A stretch of DNA of 51,478 bases from Eubacteriales bacterium (GCA_018384735.1 JAHAXB010000046.1:1-51478), one strand, 5' to 3'. Positions 19,079-28,138 are shown, counted from the first letter of the stretch. Made by a program: numbers and translations. The notes: generated by a model not told the origin, from the sequence alone.

Positions 19079-19480
19079 TTATACTTCCTTTTTTTCATTA
19101 TAAATTGTGTCTGCAAGTTTTGCACCCCCAGAAGTTTCACCATTCATGTACCATTGAATTTTATCAATGTCGCGTTTAATAGCCTGCTTATCCGGAATAC
19201 CATTTTCAAGCATAATGCTGCGCAATCTGTACAATGCAACTTCACAACCCTTGGACATAATTTCGACACAATTCAGAATATCCAAGGCCTCGTCCAAATA
19301 CATCCACTTTGTCATTCCCAACAACGGCCATGCATGCATTGTTCCATTTGTAATTGGTCTTTTGCGTATACAAATTCCATTACGATAACCAGGTGCCGGC
19401 CCAATATAGGCTCGGCCACATTCTGGAAACTCACCAGGTGTGCGCCACCGTGGAAATCTTTTAATTGGTTTTTGTGCCAT
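19079..19480 (-). CDS. Hypothetical protein
   Basis: Start at MAQKPIKRF with GGAG SD. Confidence 0.5.
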   Translation of the reverse strand: MAQKPIKRFPRWRTPGEFPECGRAYIGPAPGYRNGICIRKRPITNGTMHAWPLLGMTKWMYLDEALDILNCVEIMSKGCEVALYRLRSIMLENGIPDKQAIKRDIDKIQWYMNGETSGGAKLADTIYNEKKEV

Positions 19481-19521
19481 TGTTTTTTCTCCACCCATAT
19501 TTGCATGCCGCGCAATGAAGG

Positions 19522-19668
19522 TCAAAGTTGTTTAACACGAACCACATTAAAGCCACCCCACATATTACGAATTGATTGTAAATCCTGGGCCAATAATTCA
19601 GGGTATTCCAAATCATTAACCCTAAACTTAAACAAATCTTTTTTATATACCTTAGTATCATTACCCAT
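19522..19668 (-). CDS. 48-aa hypothetical protein below the ORF cutoff
   Basis: MGNDTKVYKKDLFKFRVNDLEYPELLAQDLQSIRNMWGGFNVVRVKQL; more plausible than the track ORF 19461..19661. Confidence 0.55.
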   Translation of the reverse strand: MGNDTKVYKKDLFKFRVNDLEYPELLAQDLQSIRNMWGGFNVVRVKQL

Positions 19669-19864
19669 TGTTTTTACTCCTTTCTCCCAATAACATTAAC
19701 GCGCTATATTCAACCGTACCGTTTTGGTCAACGGTTGTGGAAGAATATTGCAAATCAATCAAATCATACTGGCGACCGGCTTCTTCGATGGCCCATTCCA
19801 GGTTACTTGTATTTCGACTGGTCACACATTTAACAAACACATTTTTATGTTCCCGAAAATTCAT
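19661..19864 (-). CDS. Hypothetical protein
   Basis: Start MNFREHKNVFVK at 19864 with GGAG SD. Confidence 0.5.
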   Translation of the reverse strand: MNFREHKNVFVKCVTSRNTSNLEWAIEEAGRQYDLIDLQYSSTTVDQNGTVEYSALMLLGERSKNNG

Positions 19865-19865
19865 G

Positions 19866-20222
19866 TTACTTCTCCAGTTTATTTTCACAATAATTGTGTT
19901 GCGATTGTTTGAAGCGAACCAAGGCATCCGCAATCAAGGTATCGTCCTGCCACAATTCAATAAGTACTGTAATTTCAAACGGTTGGTCGGCACGTGATAA
20001 CACCCTGTGGTCACTTATAAAACGCACCCCATTTATTGCACACAGTTGTTTCTTATAGGACACATTTAATACCGCCGTGTATAACTGTATGTCCGTAGTA
20101 TCTGGAAACAATTTATTAACGTGGCATAATGCTGCCCTATCCAACATGTCGGCGATACAACCACCGCTGATAAAACCATATTTATTCACAACCCTGATGG
20201 TTGGTTGTTTTTGTTTCTGCAT
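19866..20222 (-). CDS. Hotdog-fold thioesterase-like protein
   Basis: YGFISGGCIADMLDRAALCHVN...LYTAVLNVSYKKQLCAINGVRFISDHRVLSRADQPFEITVLIELWQDDTLIADALVRFK matches the PaaI/4HBT pattern. Confidence 0.5.
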   Translation of the reverse strand: MQKQKQPTIRVVNKYGFISGGCIADMLDRAALCHVNKLFPDTTDIQLYTAVLNVSYKKQLCAINGVRFISDHRVLSRADQPFEITVLIELWQDDTLIADALVRFKQSQHNYCENKLEK

Positions 20223-20233
20223 TGTAACCCCTT

Positions 20234-20452
20234 TTAATCCAAATACGGTTGATGGCGGCGAAAATATAACTGGTGGTCATTGCTGTGGCTTGGAATAAAA
20301 ACACATTCCTCATCGCACCAATTTACGCGTTTCTTTTCGTATTTTTTAATAATGGCTTGGATGTCATCCCCTGGTTCCAATTCAATAATTAAACAACCTT
20401 CGTGGTCGGCATACTTCCGGGGTTGCGAACAAAAGTTTTTTATAATTTTCAT
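20234..20452 (-). CDS. Hypothetical protein
   Basis: 72 aa, operon context. Confidence 0.45.
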   Translation of the reverse strand: MKIIKNFCSQPRKYADHEGCLIIELEPGDDIQAIIKKYEKKRVNWCDEECVFIPSHSNDHQLYFRRHQPYLD

Positions 20453-20510
20453 TTCCTATCCTTTTAGTAATTATCTTTTCCGTTATACCGGTATAATGGA
20501 AAACATAATT

Positions 20511-20843
20511 TCACTTTGGCATGTTTGGAAATGGTATTCGGCGCAAATAAAATCGGCCCACCTCATCGTAAATATAAACGCGTGTCCCGGGCGCATAACC
20601 ATTTTTCTTTTCGTGGTTACTTATCCGCACCGTAATACCATCGACTTCCAAATAACTCGAAACCAGAATTGGTTTGTCGGTCTCAATTTTCATTGCCTTA
20701 TTTCGGTAGTAATGTTTTTGACCACGTGTAAACCAATGTGTTTCGTATTGGGCCCAAGGTAAATGTTCCTTGGTGTCCAAGATTTTGCGTACCATATCAT
20801 CATGAAATTTTAACCAGTACGCGGTTCCTTTTTTGCGGGCCAT
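20511..20843 (-). CDS. Hypothetical protein
   Basis: Start MARKKGTAYW; overlaps the kinase stop. Confidence 0.5.
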   Translation of the reverse strand: MARKKGTAYWLKFHDDMVRKILDTKEHLPWAQYETHWFTRGQKHYYRNKAMKIETDKPILVSSYLEVDGITVRISNHEKKNGYAPGTRVYIYDEVGRFYLRRIPFPNMPK

Positions 20844-20844
20844 G

Positions 20845-21462
20845 TTAATCTCCACAAATTATATTTTTGTCCATCCATTCAGTCAATTCTTTTTCACCTT
20901 GTCCAAAATGTTCCATGTAATTATACAACATAACATTTGGAAAACGCTGCATACCGCCCTGAGCCATCAATGACCGGCCCAACAATGTATTGCAAACTGG
21001 ATTGTCCAACACTTTACCATAATACAATACCCAAAAAGCATCGTACACATCACCCATGTCGGTATACAATTCCGGACGAGTTCTTTTTATTTTTTCAAAC
21101 CGGTCACGGTAAACGCTTTTGGGTGGCAAACAAAATATAATTTTGTCGGCAGTCTCCAGCCACCCTTTCACGTTCGCTTCCAGAAAACGCAACACCTTCG
21201 CCTGGTCATCCTGCGAATCAAAAATCATGGAATAAACAAAAAGTGTTAACCAGTGGCGGTCTAAAACAACCGGAGATAATCCACGTTTATGTGCCCACAA
21301 TTCACCAAAATCCATCATCGGTTTATGTTGGTTCATGGTGACATTTTTATCGGTGTAATTGGACACATGTATGTATGCGGCCTTATACACTTCGATAAGG
21401 TTATGCGCTAAAAAACTTTTACCGGAACCATCAGGCCCTTCAATCTGGATTATCTTTGACAT
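20845..21462 (-). CDS. P-loop nucleoside/nucleotide kinase (thymidylate kinase-like)
   Basis: IIQIEGPDGSGKSFLAHNLI Walker A; VVLDRHWLTLFVY. Confidence 0.75.
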   Translation of the reverse strand: MSKIIQIEGPDGSGKSFLAHNLIEVYKAAYIHVSNYTDKNVTMNQHKPMMDFGELWAHKRGLSPVVLDRHWLTLFVYSMIFDSQDDQAKVLRFLEANVKGWLETADKIIFCLPPKSVYRDRFEKIKRTRPELYTDMGDVYDAFWVLYYGKVLDNPVCNTLLGRSLMAQGGMQRFPNVMLYNYMEHFGQGEKELTEWMDKNIICGD

Positions 21463-22209
21463 TTATTCCTCCACGTATGCCACCGGGTCTTTCAATCCGG
21501 CCTTTTCAAATGCTTCCAAGCGTTCCGTACAACTTCCACATTTACCACAACTGCGGCCTTCCGCATCAGGTTTATAACATGTCAATGTACGGCTCATAAT
21601 ATAATTAAAATCCAAACCCAATTGTTCACAATTTTTATGGCAATCGATAACAATGTCACCCTTATCACCATTCAAATACGGTAAATACAATTGGACTTTT
21701 TCTGCACCCCAGTTACCGGCGGCAAACGCTTTGTATAACTGGTCGAAAAATTCTGGTGTACAATCCGGATAAATTGTATGGTCGCCCGAATGAACTCCCA
21801 TTGCAATTTTTACATCGCAATCCATACGTTTTGCCGCGGACAAAGCCACCCCATAAATCAATGATGCAAAAATGGCATTGCGGTTTGGAACCACCGTAAC
21901 CTTCATGTTTTCATCCTTGTAATTACCTTCCGGTGTTTCGATTTCATCATCGGTTAAGGATGAATAAAACCGGCCCATCATGTTGCTTAAATCAAAGTTA
22001 TCGTAAAACACCGGCATATTTTTTTCGCTCTTCAAATACGAAACCACTTCGTCCAACCGGCTTTGTTCCCAACCATTTTGCTTGGAACCATAATTAAAAT
22101 TTAATATCTGGACGGTATACCCTTCCGCCAACAAATGAATCAATAAACTGGTCGAATCCATACCGCCGGAACACGACAGCACGGCATATTTAGTTGCTTT
22201 GTTTTCCAT
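21463..22209 (-). CDS. queC: 7-cyano-7-deazaguanine synthase QueC
   Basis: AVLSCSGGMDSTSLLIHL PP-loop; LTCYKPDAEGRSCGKCGSCTERLEAF zinc site. Confidence 0.95.
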   Translation of the reverse strand: MENKATKYAVLSCSGGMDSTSLLIHLLAEGYTVQILNFNYGSKQNGWEQSRLDEVVSYLKSEKNMPVFYDNFDLSNMMGRFYSSLTDDEIETPEGNYKDENMKVTVVPNRNAIFASLIYGVALSAAKRMDCDVKIAMGVHSGDHTIYPDCTPEFFDQLYKAFAAGNWGAEKVQLYLPYLNGDKGDIVIDCHKNCEQLGLDFNYIMSRTLTCYKPDAEGRSCGKCGSCTERLEAFEKAGLKDPVAYVEE

Positions 22210-22438
22210 TGTTTTGTCCTTTTGTTTTGTACCATTTGTCCTTGTTCTTGTAGCGCCAAATCATGACACTTATACAATTCTTCGATTTTAACGAACCATC
22301 CGGATTGAATGGGTTAATACCCAAGGCGACAACTTTCTGCAGGCACGCATCACTTAACCGGCCCGCCACCTTGGCTTTAAGGGATTCCATGTCCCCTAAC
22401 ATTGCTTTCTTTTCCAATTGTGCTTTTAATGATAACAT
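22190..22438 (-). CDS. Hypothetical protein
   Basis: 82 aa; stop overlaps queC start. Confidence 0.5.
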   Translation of the reverse strand: MLSLKAQLEKKAMLGDMESLKAKVAGRLSDACLQKVVALGINPFNPDGSLKSKNCISVMIWRYKNKDKWYKTKGQNNGKQSN

Positions 22439-22445
22439 GATTCAC

Positions 22446-23009
22446 TCACTTTATTATAATTATTGTTATTTGGGTTGTATCATGGTTTATGCAACACAAC
22501 CCTTCCGGCAAATCAATTATGCGTTCACAAACAGGTAAAATAATTCCAAGGCTGCCACATATTTCGCGCAAGTTATGGGTCGCCACTGGATGGGTTTTAT
22601 GATAAATCTTTTGCCATTGAATTACCGGTAATTTCAAATCGTATTGTGCGGTTATTTGTGGTTTGCGGTTTTCACATTTTTTGATGTAATCTGTAAATGA
22701 TGCCATTCCGGCCCCGCAAATAATTTCAACGGATTCATCATAATCCCGACCAACACCAAAACCTTCAAACCGTTCCGGTTGTTCCGCGGCGCCAACCAAT
22801 TCTTCCTCAAGTGGTAACACCTTATGGTTATCCCCATAAAAAATTCGGTTTGGTTTTTCTTTGATTTTGTCCAGACCAAATTTTAGAATGTTGTCCAGCA
22901 CGCGGTCAATTAAATTATCGTTATGATATTGTTGGGCAACCGCCACAATATCCCAAATGTCGCCCCCGTTGTTTATGGTGGCAATTATCTTTTTTTCAAG
23001 ACCTGTCAT
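22446..23009 (-). CDS. Hypothetical protein
   Basis: Start MTGLEKKII with AAAGGA SD. Confidence 0.5.
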   Translation of the reverse strand: MTGLEKKIIATINNGGDIWDIVAVAQQYHNDNLIDRVLDNILKFGLDKIKEKPNRIFYGDNHKVLPLEEELVGAAEQPERFEGFGVGRDYDESVEIICGAGMASFTDYIKKCENRKPQITAQYDLKLPVIQWQKIYHKTHPVATHNLREICGSLGIILPVCERIIDLPEGLCCINHDTTQITIIIIK

Positions 23010-23152
23010 TTTACTTTCCTTTGCTTTCATTGTGTTTGTATTATAAACGGTTTAATTGTAAATGTGTACATGTTTTCTCCAGTCATGAACACATTTGTTT
23101 GGTTTTGATGTAAATTATCCTCCTTTGTTGTATTTACCGGACTTGGTTATGG

Positions 23153-23497
23153 TTATTCCCGGATACAAAATACCACGGTATAGGTGTCGTTGCATTCATC
23201 TTCGTAGTGGAAAATAACCAAGTTTGGTTCCGTAACCACCCTGAAATGTTCATGCACCTGGTTTCGCAACCGGGCATCCTGAAATGCCACCTCAATTTTG
23301 TCGATTATTTTGTTGCACCGGACTTTTAATGAATCCAATCGGTCTTGGCTTCCATCAAAAACAATGGAGTTTTTGTACCGGTCGGCATTCCGGACTGCAA
23401 ACCGCATATTTTCGCGATACCAACGGCAAAATAACAACCTACCACCGCGATTCATGGCCCGAACGAAGTTAATTGCGTCCTCTGGAACTGGTTTCAT
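23153..23497 (-). CDS. Hypothetical protein
   Basis: 114 aa, operon context. Confidence 0.5.
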   Translation of the reverse strand: MKPVPEDAINFVRAMNRGGRLLFCRWYRENMRFAVRNADRYKNSIVFDGSQDRLDSLKVRCNKIIDKIEVAFQDARLRNQVHEHFRVVTEPNLVIFHYEDECNDTYTVVFCIRE

Positions 23498-23510
23498 AAT
23501 GGCCTCCTAT

Positions 23511-23921
23511 TTAATCCTGCGATAACAGCGCTTTTTTCTGGTTTACATAAGGATTTACCCAAACATTGGCCCCTTTTACGCCGGATTGGATTACGCGCAA
23601 AATAACGCGGTTTTTGCGCGGATTTAGCGCACCCCAATATTTTAACAGGTTAACCATCAACGAACCCCATGAATCAATCCCGGTCATATCAAGGTTAAAC
23701 AGATGGTTGAACCAATTTTTCGCGTCATTCAAGGACAGGTAACCATAGTCGTAAACCGGAACCCCAACATATTCACACATTTCGGTTTCCTGGTCGGCGG
23801 ACAAATAGTCCATGAACCCAATGATTTTCCAAAAAGCTTCCTTTGAATCGCCGGCCTCAAAGTTATAATAACAAACCTGGCCTTCCTGGGCGTATTGAAT
23901 TGTAAAAATATTATTGTACAT
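23511..23921 (-). CDS. Hypothetical protein
   Basis: Start MYNNIFTIQY with AAAGGAGCAACAC leader. Confidence 0.6.
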   Translation of the reverse strand: MYNNIFTIQYAQEGQVCYYNFEAGDSKEAFWKIIGFMDYLSADQETEMCEYVGVPVYDYGYLSLNDAKNWFNHLFNLDMTGIDSWGSLMVNLLKYWGALNPRKNRVILRVIQSGVKGANVWVNPYVNQKKALLSQD

Positions 23922-23941
23922 GTGTTGCTCCTTTTGATTGT

Positions 23942-24217
23942 TTAATAATTGTATTCGTAAACTGATTTTTCGGTGGCCACATTGGTGACATAATACACGC
24001 CCCCGCAATGGTCTAACGCCGCGGTCAATTCTGGTAACGTGGCTTCATCCAAATTGATGTTTTCATCTTCCTCAAATTCCTTGATGCAGTCCTCGTCTCC
24101 ATTACACAACAACTGTTTAATAACCCAAACCAGGGCTTGTTCCTCAGTTGCCGTTTGGCAGAAATATAAATATGTGTGTTCGTCATCAAACGAATAAACG
24201 ATTGCGTATTTTTTCAT
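23942..24217 (-). CDS. Hypothetical protein
   Basis: AAAGGAGCAACAC leader. Confidence 0.6.
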   Translation of the reverse strand: MKKYAIVYSFDDEHTYLYFCQTATEEQALVWVIKQLLCNGDEDCIKEFEEDENINLDEATLPELTAALDHCGGVYYVTNVATEKSVYEYNY

Positions 24218-24237
24218 GTGTTGCTCCTTTTATTTAA

Positions 24238-24594
24238 TTATTTGTTGAAATCATACAAATTGCTAACGGCGTCCTTTTCGGCCATAGGTGAAAACATAAC
24301 CACCACATGGTCGCCATAACGTTTGGAGGAAACCCAACCGCTTTCCTTGCAGTAAACTTTGTGCCCGGTGTTTTTACCCTGGACACAAATACGATGGCCA
24401 CCAAATTCATCCTTCTGGATTCTAACGATGGTTGCCGGTTCACCGAAGAATGTTCCGTGGAAACCACCGAAGTGGCCAACCTTAACTTCATCACCAACTT
24501 TGATGGTTTGGTATTGGGGTTCCATTTTGCCCCATGTGTCCAAACGGCGCGTGCATTCATTTACGTTAATAAAAGTTTTTCCGTAATTTGTCAT
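24238..24594 (-). CDS. Hypothetical protein
   Basis: AAAGGAGCAACAA leader; preferred over overlapping 24234..24560. Confidence 0.6.
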   Translation of the reverse strand: MTNYGKTFINVNECTRRLDTWGKMEPQYQTIKVGDEVKVGHFGGFHGTFFGEPATIVRIQKDEFGGHRICVQGKNTGHKVYCKESGWVSSKRYGDHVVVMFSPMAEKDAVSNLYDFNK

Positions 24595-24599
24595 TTTGT

Positions 24600-24672
24600 T
24601 GCTCCTTTTAATATGATATAATTTTTACCAGATTTTTTACTCCGTGGTACTAAAAAAGTGAACACATTAGTC
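24600..24672 (-). promoter_or_regulatory. Putative early promoter module TGTGTTCACTTTTTT-N29-ATTATATCATA
   Basis: Same two blocks with the same 29-nt spacing recur at 24888-24947. Confidence 0.5.
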
Positions 24673-24855
24673 ATTGAATAGCCAAGGGCGTTGTTCCTTA
24701 GTGTAACACATGTCGTTATAATCCCAACGGCAATTATGTTCCACCGCATATTGTTCCATACGGCGGCCTTGGTTTGCCATTAAAACCGTTGTTCCGGCCA
24801 AAAAGGCCATGAAGATTGCGACTCCCCAGATAAGTTTTGCGATACGATTAACCAT
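24667..24855 (-). CDS. Small membrane protein
   Basis: 62 aa with N-terminal TM, AAAGGAGCAACAA leader. Confidence 0.55.
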   Translation of the reverse strand: MVNRIAKLIWGVAIFMAFLAGTTVLMANQGRRMEQYAVEHNCRWDYNDMCYTKEQRPWLFND

Positions 24856-24887
24856 TTGTTGCTCCTTTGGTTGTGTGGTTAATTATT

Positions 24888-24947
24888 ATGATATAATTAT
24901 ACCCGAAAAATGAACACATAATAACAAAAAAAGTGAACACATTCAAA
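24888..24947 (-). promoter_or_regulatory. Putative early promoter module, second copy
   Basis: GAATGTGTTCACTTTTTT-N29-ATTATATCATAAT. Confidence 0.5.
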
Positions 24948-25016
24948 AATAGAAAAAACGCACAAAAAACAAGGGGTTAACCATTGATTTCCCCCTGTTT
25001 TTCCCCATTTTTTGAC

Positions 25017-26792
25017 CTAAAAATCCAGATTTAACGTAAATGTTTCCGGGTCTGCCCCATTTGCAAGGTTCCGGAGCGCCGTATAAACCTTGGTTAAATA
25101 CCCCAGTAATTTTTCTTCCTCGGCCTGTTTGTTGTTGTTATGGACTTCGTCCCAACTGGCCTTCAGCACATTGTAAACCCTGGCCGGATAGAATTTAATA
25201 ACCTGTTTGTTATTGGTTCCGGACAGTATTTCAATCACCGATGGATTCCGTTTGGCGAAATCATTGATGAAATTTTCACATTGCGATAGGCGGCTAAAAT
25301 AATCCGCCTGTTGGTCGCGTTGTGGCCCCATTAAATCATTCATCAATTTTACCATACCAATTTCAACCAGTTTTTCTTCCGCCGTAACATCCTTAACACC
25401 GTCCGGGGTGCGTTCTTCTACCACATAACCTTGTTTCAAGGTATTGTCCTGATGGTCTAACTGAACGGTATAATTTTTCGCAATCCAGCTGGCAAACACG
25501 CTGTTCCAATAATCATTGATTAACGTGGTTTCATTTAACTTTGCCAAATATTGCCATAACTGTGTATAGAATGGCCTAAACTTTTCGCCAACCGGAATTG
25601 TTTCCATGATGGCTTTAACAAATTGGTCGGCATATCTTTGTGGATTTAATACACATTCCGCCGGTACCTCAGTTTTATCGATACGACCAAATTTAATTTG
25701 CAGGAATTTACGTTGTGGATAAATTCTGCGGTCATTGGTTGTGCTGGTACATACCGTTCTTGAAATAACCGTTTCTGCATCGCGGAACTTTTTTTCGGTT
25801 GGTATTAAACCACCAATATCACCCAATGCTTTGCGGACTTCATTTGACTTTTCGTCCTCGAAACCAGTTTCTTCCTGAATTGCCGACAATAAGGCATCCG
25901 GAACAGCCCTGGACATAAAACCGGCACGAACATCCTTCGATGAACCTTCATAAAAGTTTATGTTACCGGACACCGCCCAATTTTTTAATGCCTTCACTTC
26001 AACTGTTTTACCTTCACCACCACGACCGCGGTAAATATGGTAACCCAGGAAATCATCATGGCCTGCCAAATGGTTTTTTATAATGGCATAATGGCACCAA
26101 TTCTTAAAACCATCAATGGCTGTTAACCAATTTGATTTTAACATGTTACGATAACATTTTTTGAACACCGGTTCCTCGGTGATAGCACCAGTGTGCAAAA
26201 CAAAACCATCAAATGCGGCGGCCAATTTGAGTGCATATTGACGTTCCAGTTTCATGTTGGCACTTCGTTCAAAATCTTCAAACAAATTTAGGTCGCCAAC
26301 CAATTGATTGCGCAAACGCGTTATTTGTGATTCATTTATCAAATCGATACCGACTTCCTTTGCAAATGAACGAATAAATTTGGTAACAAAATCAGCACGT
26401 TCAATTTTAAGCAATCCGGATAAATCATTGTATGTTTCCGCATTTGTACAAAGTTTCAAATTTAACGAGGCCTTGTATAAGTTTTCAAACTCATCCAAAT
26501 GGTCTTCGATATTTTCCAAATAATTTTTTGCATAGGTTAAAATGTTAATATCAACAACGACACTGGATTCACCAAAGGTTTCTTTTGGTGTTTCCTGTGT
26601 AACATCCATTGTGATATTAAATTGTTTTTTCATGTCCGCGATAATTTTGTCGGACACAAACTCCGGTTGAAACATTAAAGCCTGGCGCATATTTGCCAAC
26701 GCGTCACGGAGTGTTTTTGGTAATTTTTGTGGGTGTGCTTTTCCCCATTCTTCCCAAGCAATTATTTTATCAATTAACTTTTGTTTGTTCAT
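25017..26792 (-). CDS. SF3/VapE-like replicative helicase
   Basis: YHIYRGRGGEGKTVEVKALKNW Walker A; LLSAIQEETGFEDEKSNEVRKALGDIGGLIPTEKKF. Confidence 0.75.
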   Translation of the reverse strand: MNKQKLIDKIIAWEEWGKAHPQKLPKTLRDALANMRQALMFQPEFVSDKIIADMKKQFNITMDVTQETPKETFGESSVVVDINILTYAKNYLENIEDHLDEFENLYKASLNLKLCTNAETYNDLSGLLKIERADFVTKFIRSFAKEVGIDLINESQITRLRNQLVGDLNLFEDFERSANMKLERQYALKLAAAFDGFVLHTGAITEEPVFKKCYRNMLKSNWLTAIDGFKNWCHYAIIKNHLAGHDDFLGYHIYRGRGGEGKTVEVKALKNWAVSGNINFYEGSSKDVRAGFMSRAVPDALLSAIQEETGFEDEKSNEVRKALGDIGGLIPTEKKFRDAETVISRTVCTSTTNDRRIYPQRKFLQIKFGRIDKTEVPAECVLNPQRYADQFVKAIMETIPVGEKFRPFYTQLWQYLAKLNETTLINDYWNSVFASWIAKNYTVQLDHQDNTLKQGYVVEERTPDGVKDVTAEEKLVEIGMVKLMNDLMGPQRDQQADYFSRLSQCENFINDFAKRNPSVIEILSGTNNKQVIKFYPARVYNVLKASWDEVHNNNKQAEEEKLLGYLTKVYTALRNLANGADPETFTLNLDF

Positions 26793-26796
26793 TTCA

Positions 26797-26885
26797 CTTC
26801 CTTTGCTTCCCTATACCTGTGTGTTTTTATTGGTGCGCCTGAAACAAGCAAAGGAAGATTTCTTAGCGCACCAATAAAAACACAC
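26797..26885 (-). promoter_or_regulatory. Interleaved inverted repeats (possible pseudoknot) sequestering the helicase SD
   Basis: 20-bp perfect IR 26819-26838/26866-26885 interleaved with 12-bp perfect IR 26797-26808/26846-26857. Confidence 0.65.
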
Positions 26886-26902
26886 CAATATACACGCTCA
26901 AA

Positions 26903-26927
26903 CCACCGGCAATGTGTTTACCGGTGG
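26903..26927 (-). terminator. Terminator-like hairpin after the HTH gene
   Basis: CCACCGG-N11-CCGGTGG. Confidence 0.45.
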
Positions 26928-26940
26928 CATTTTAATATAC

Positions 26941-27174
26941 TTATTCTGGTAAAATATTGTAGTCCAAACCCAAAAACTGTTTGGTTCTCATCGCTCGGTT
27001 TATGCGGCGAATGTTTTCAACACATGGATAACGTGTTCCATTTAACCAACGATAAAATGTGGATGGTGTAATTAACATTTTTTCAACAAACAAATTAGCT
27101 TTGTCTGCATAAATAAGATTCCATAACGTTTTTTGCAAAATGTCCGGCCTGCGGTTTTGTGTTCTTTGTGCCAT
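26941..27174 (-). CDS. HTH DNA-binding regulator
   Basis: FVEKMLITPSTFYRWLNGTRYPCVENIRRINRAM XRE-like HTH. Confidence 0.7.
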   Translation of the reverse strand: MAQRTQNRRPDILQKTLWNLIYADKANLFVEKMLITPSTFYRWLNGTRYPCVENIRRINRAMRTKQFLGLDYNILPE

Positions 27175-27264
27175 TTTATTCTCCTTTGTTCGGGTTTCAT
27201 ACCCGCCATTATAATTTATTCCGGGGTAAATGGGTTCATATTGCGATGTTGGCGCAACTCAAAC

Positions 27265-27309
27265 TTTTCCTAAAAACACTGAGCTTAAGCTACAGCTCGT
27301 TTGGGAAAA
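27265..27309. other. Imperfect hairpin in the divergent intergenic region
   Basis: TTTTCCTAAA..GAGCT / AGCTC..TTTGGGAAAA. Confidence 0.4.
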
Positions 27310-27391
27310 TTGCAAAACACGCGGATTTGACAAATTTGACCTGCCATAATAATAAATAAAATTATAATAAATAAATAAATCGCTATAATAA

Positions 27392-27541
27392 CGATTCTAA
27401 ACAACGATAATAGACTACACTTCTAAGCAATCCTCAAAAAGCGATTCTAAACAACGCTTATGACTACGATACTAAACAACACTTATTGCTACGATACTAA
27501 ACAGTACTTGGCGGATATGCCCTAAACATTCTCATAAGCCC
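27392..27541. repeat. About 6 degenerate 25-bp tandem repeats (core TCTAAACAA), candidate iterons/operators
   Basis: Units start at 27392, 27418, 27442, 27467, 27492, 27517; AT-rich tract 27345-27391 beside them. Confidence 0.7.
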
Positions 27542-27619
27542 GTTTATATTAACACATTTGGAAAATATTGTAGTGTATATCATATCGAAACAAAACAATA
27601 TTGCAAAGGAGAACTTAAA

Positions 27620-28078
27620 ATGTCAAAACCAGCAACTTATAATCGTATTGCAGAAATTATTAAATCCCAATGTGATAAACTGGATAAGGATTTTTTTATC
27701 ATTGGTTTAACAAGGGGTGGTTTAATACCAGCATCAATGTATGCACGGTTTAGTGGTGCTACATTATTGGGTTCATTTGACCCAAAAAACGAAAATGGAA
27801 ATACATTTATAACAAATTGGGTTCGCCAAAGTAATGAACTTGTAAGTGTCCATGATTTCGTTTTTTGTGATGATATTTTGGATTCCGGAAAAACGTTTAG
27901 AACAATGTTGGAAATGTTTCCGGATGCTCATTTTGCTTTTGTTTATGTTCGTAACAAAGCTTGGAACGAATTAACAAAGGCAGAAAAAAAACACATTATT
28001 GCAACTCCCAAGAAAATAATGGATGACCATTATGTTGATTTCCCTTGGGAACAATGGGATGAACCCATTTGCGAATAA
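27620..28078 (+). CDS. Type I phosphoribosyltransferase
   Basis: FVFCDDILDSGKTFRTML PRPP motif; IIGLTRGGLIPASMYAR. Confidence 0.85.
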   Translation: MSKPATYNRIAEIIKSQCDKLDKDFFIIGLTRGGLIPASMYARFSGATLLGSFDPKNENGNTFITNWVRQSNELVSVHDFVFCDDILDSGKTFRTMLEMFPDAHFAFVYVRNKAWNELTKAEKKHIIATPKKIMDDHYVDFPWEQWDEPICE

Positions 28079-28138
28079 TGTGATTATAGAACAGAAACCA
28101 TAACCGGTTTCGAAACAGTAAAACCAAAAGGAAGCAAA

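Noticed and set aside
19154-19693. 179-aa plus-strand ORF
   Set aside because: Antisense to several coherent minus genes, no SD, low-complexity composition typical of shadow ORFs.
24234-24560. Alternative minus ORF overlapping 24238-24594
   Set aside because: 24238-24594 has the AAAGGAGCAACA leader shared by neighbouring genes.
27392-27541. CRISPR array
   Set aside because: Units are contiguous degenerate 25-bp repeats without unique spacers.
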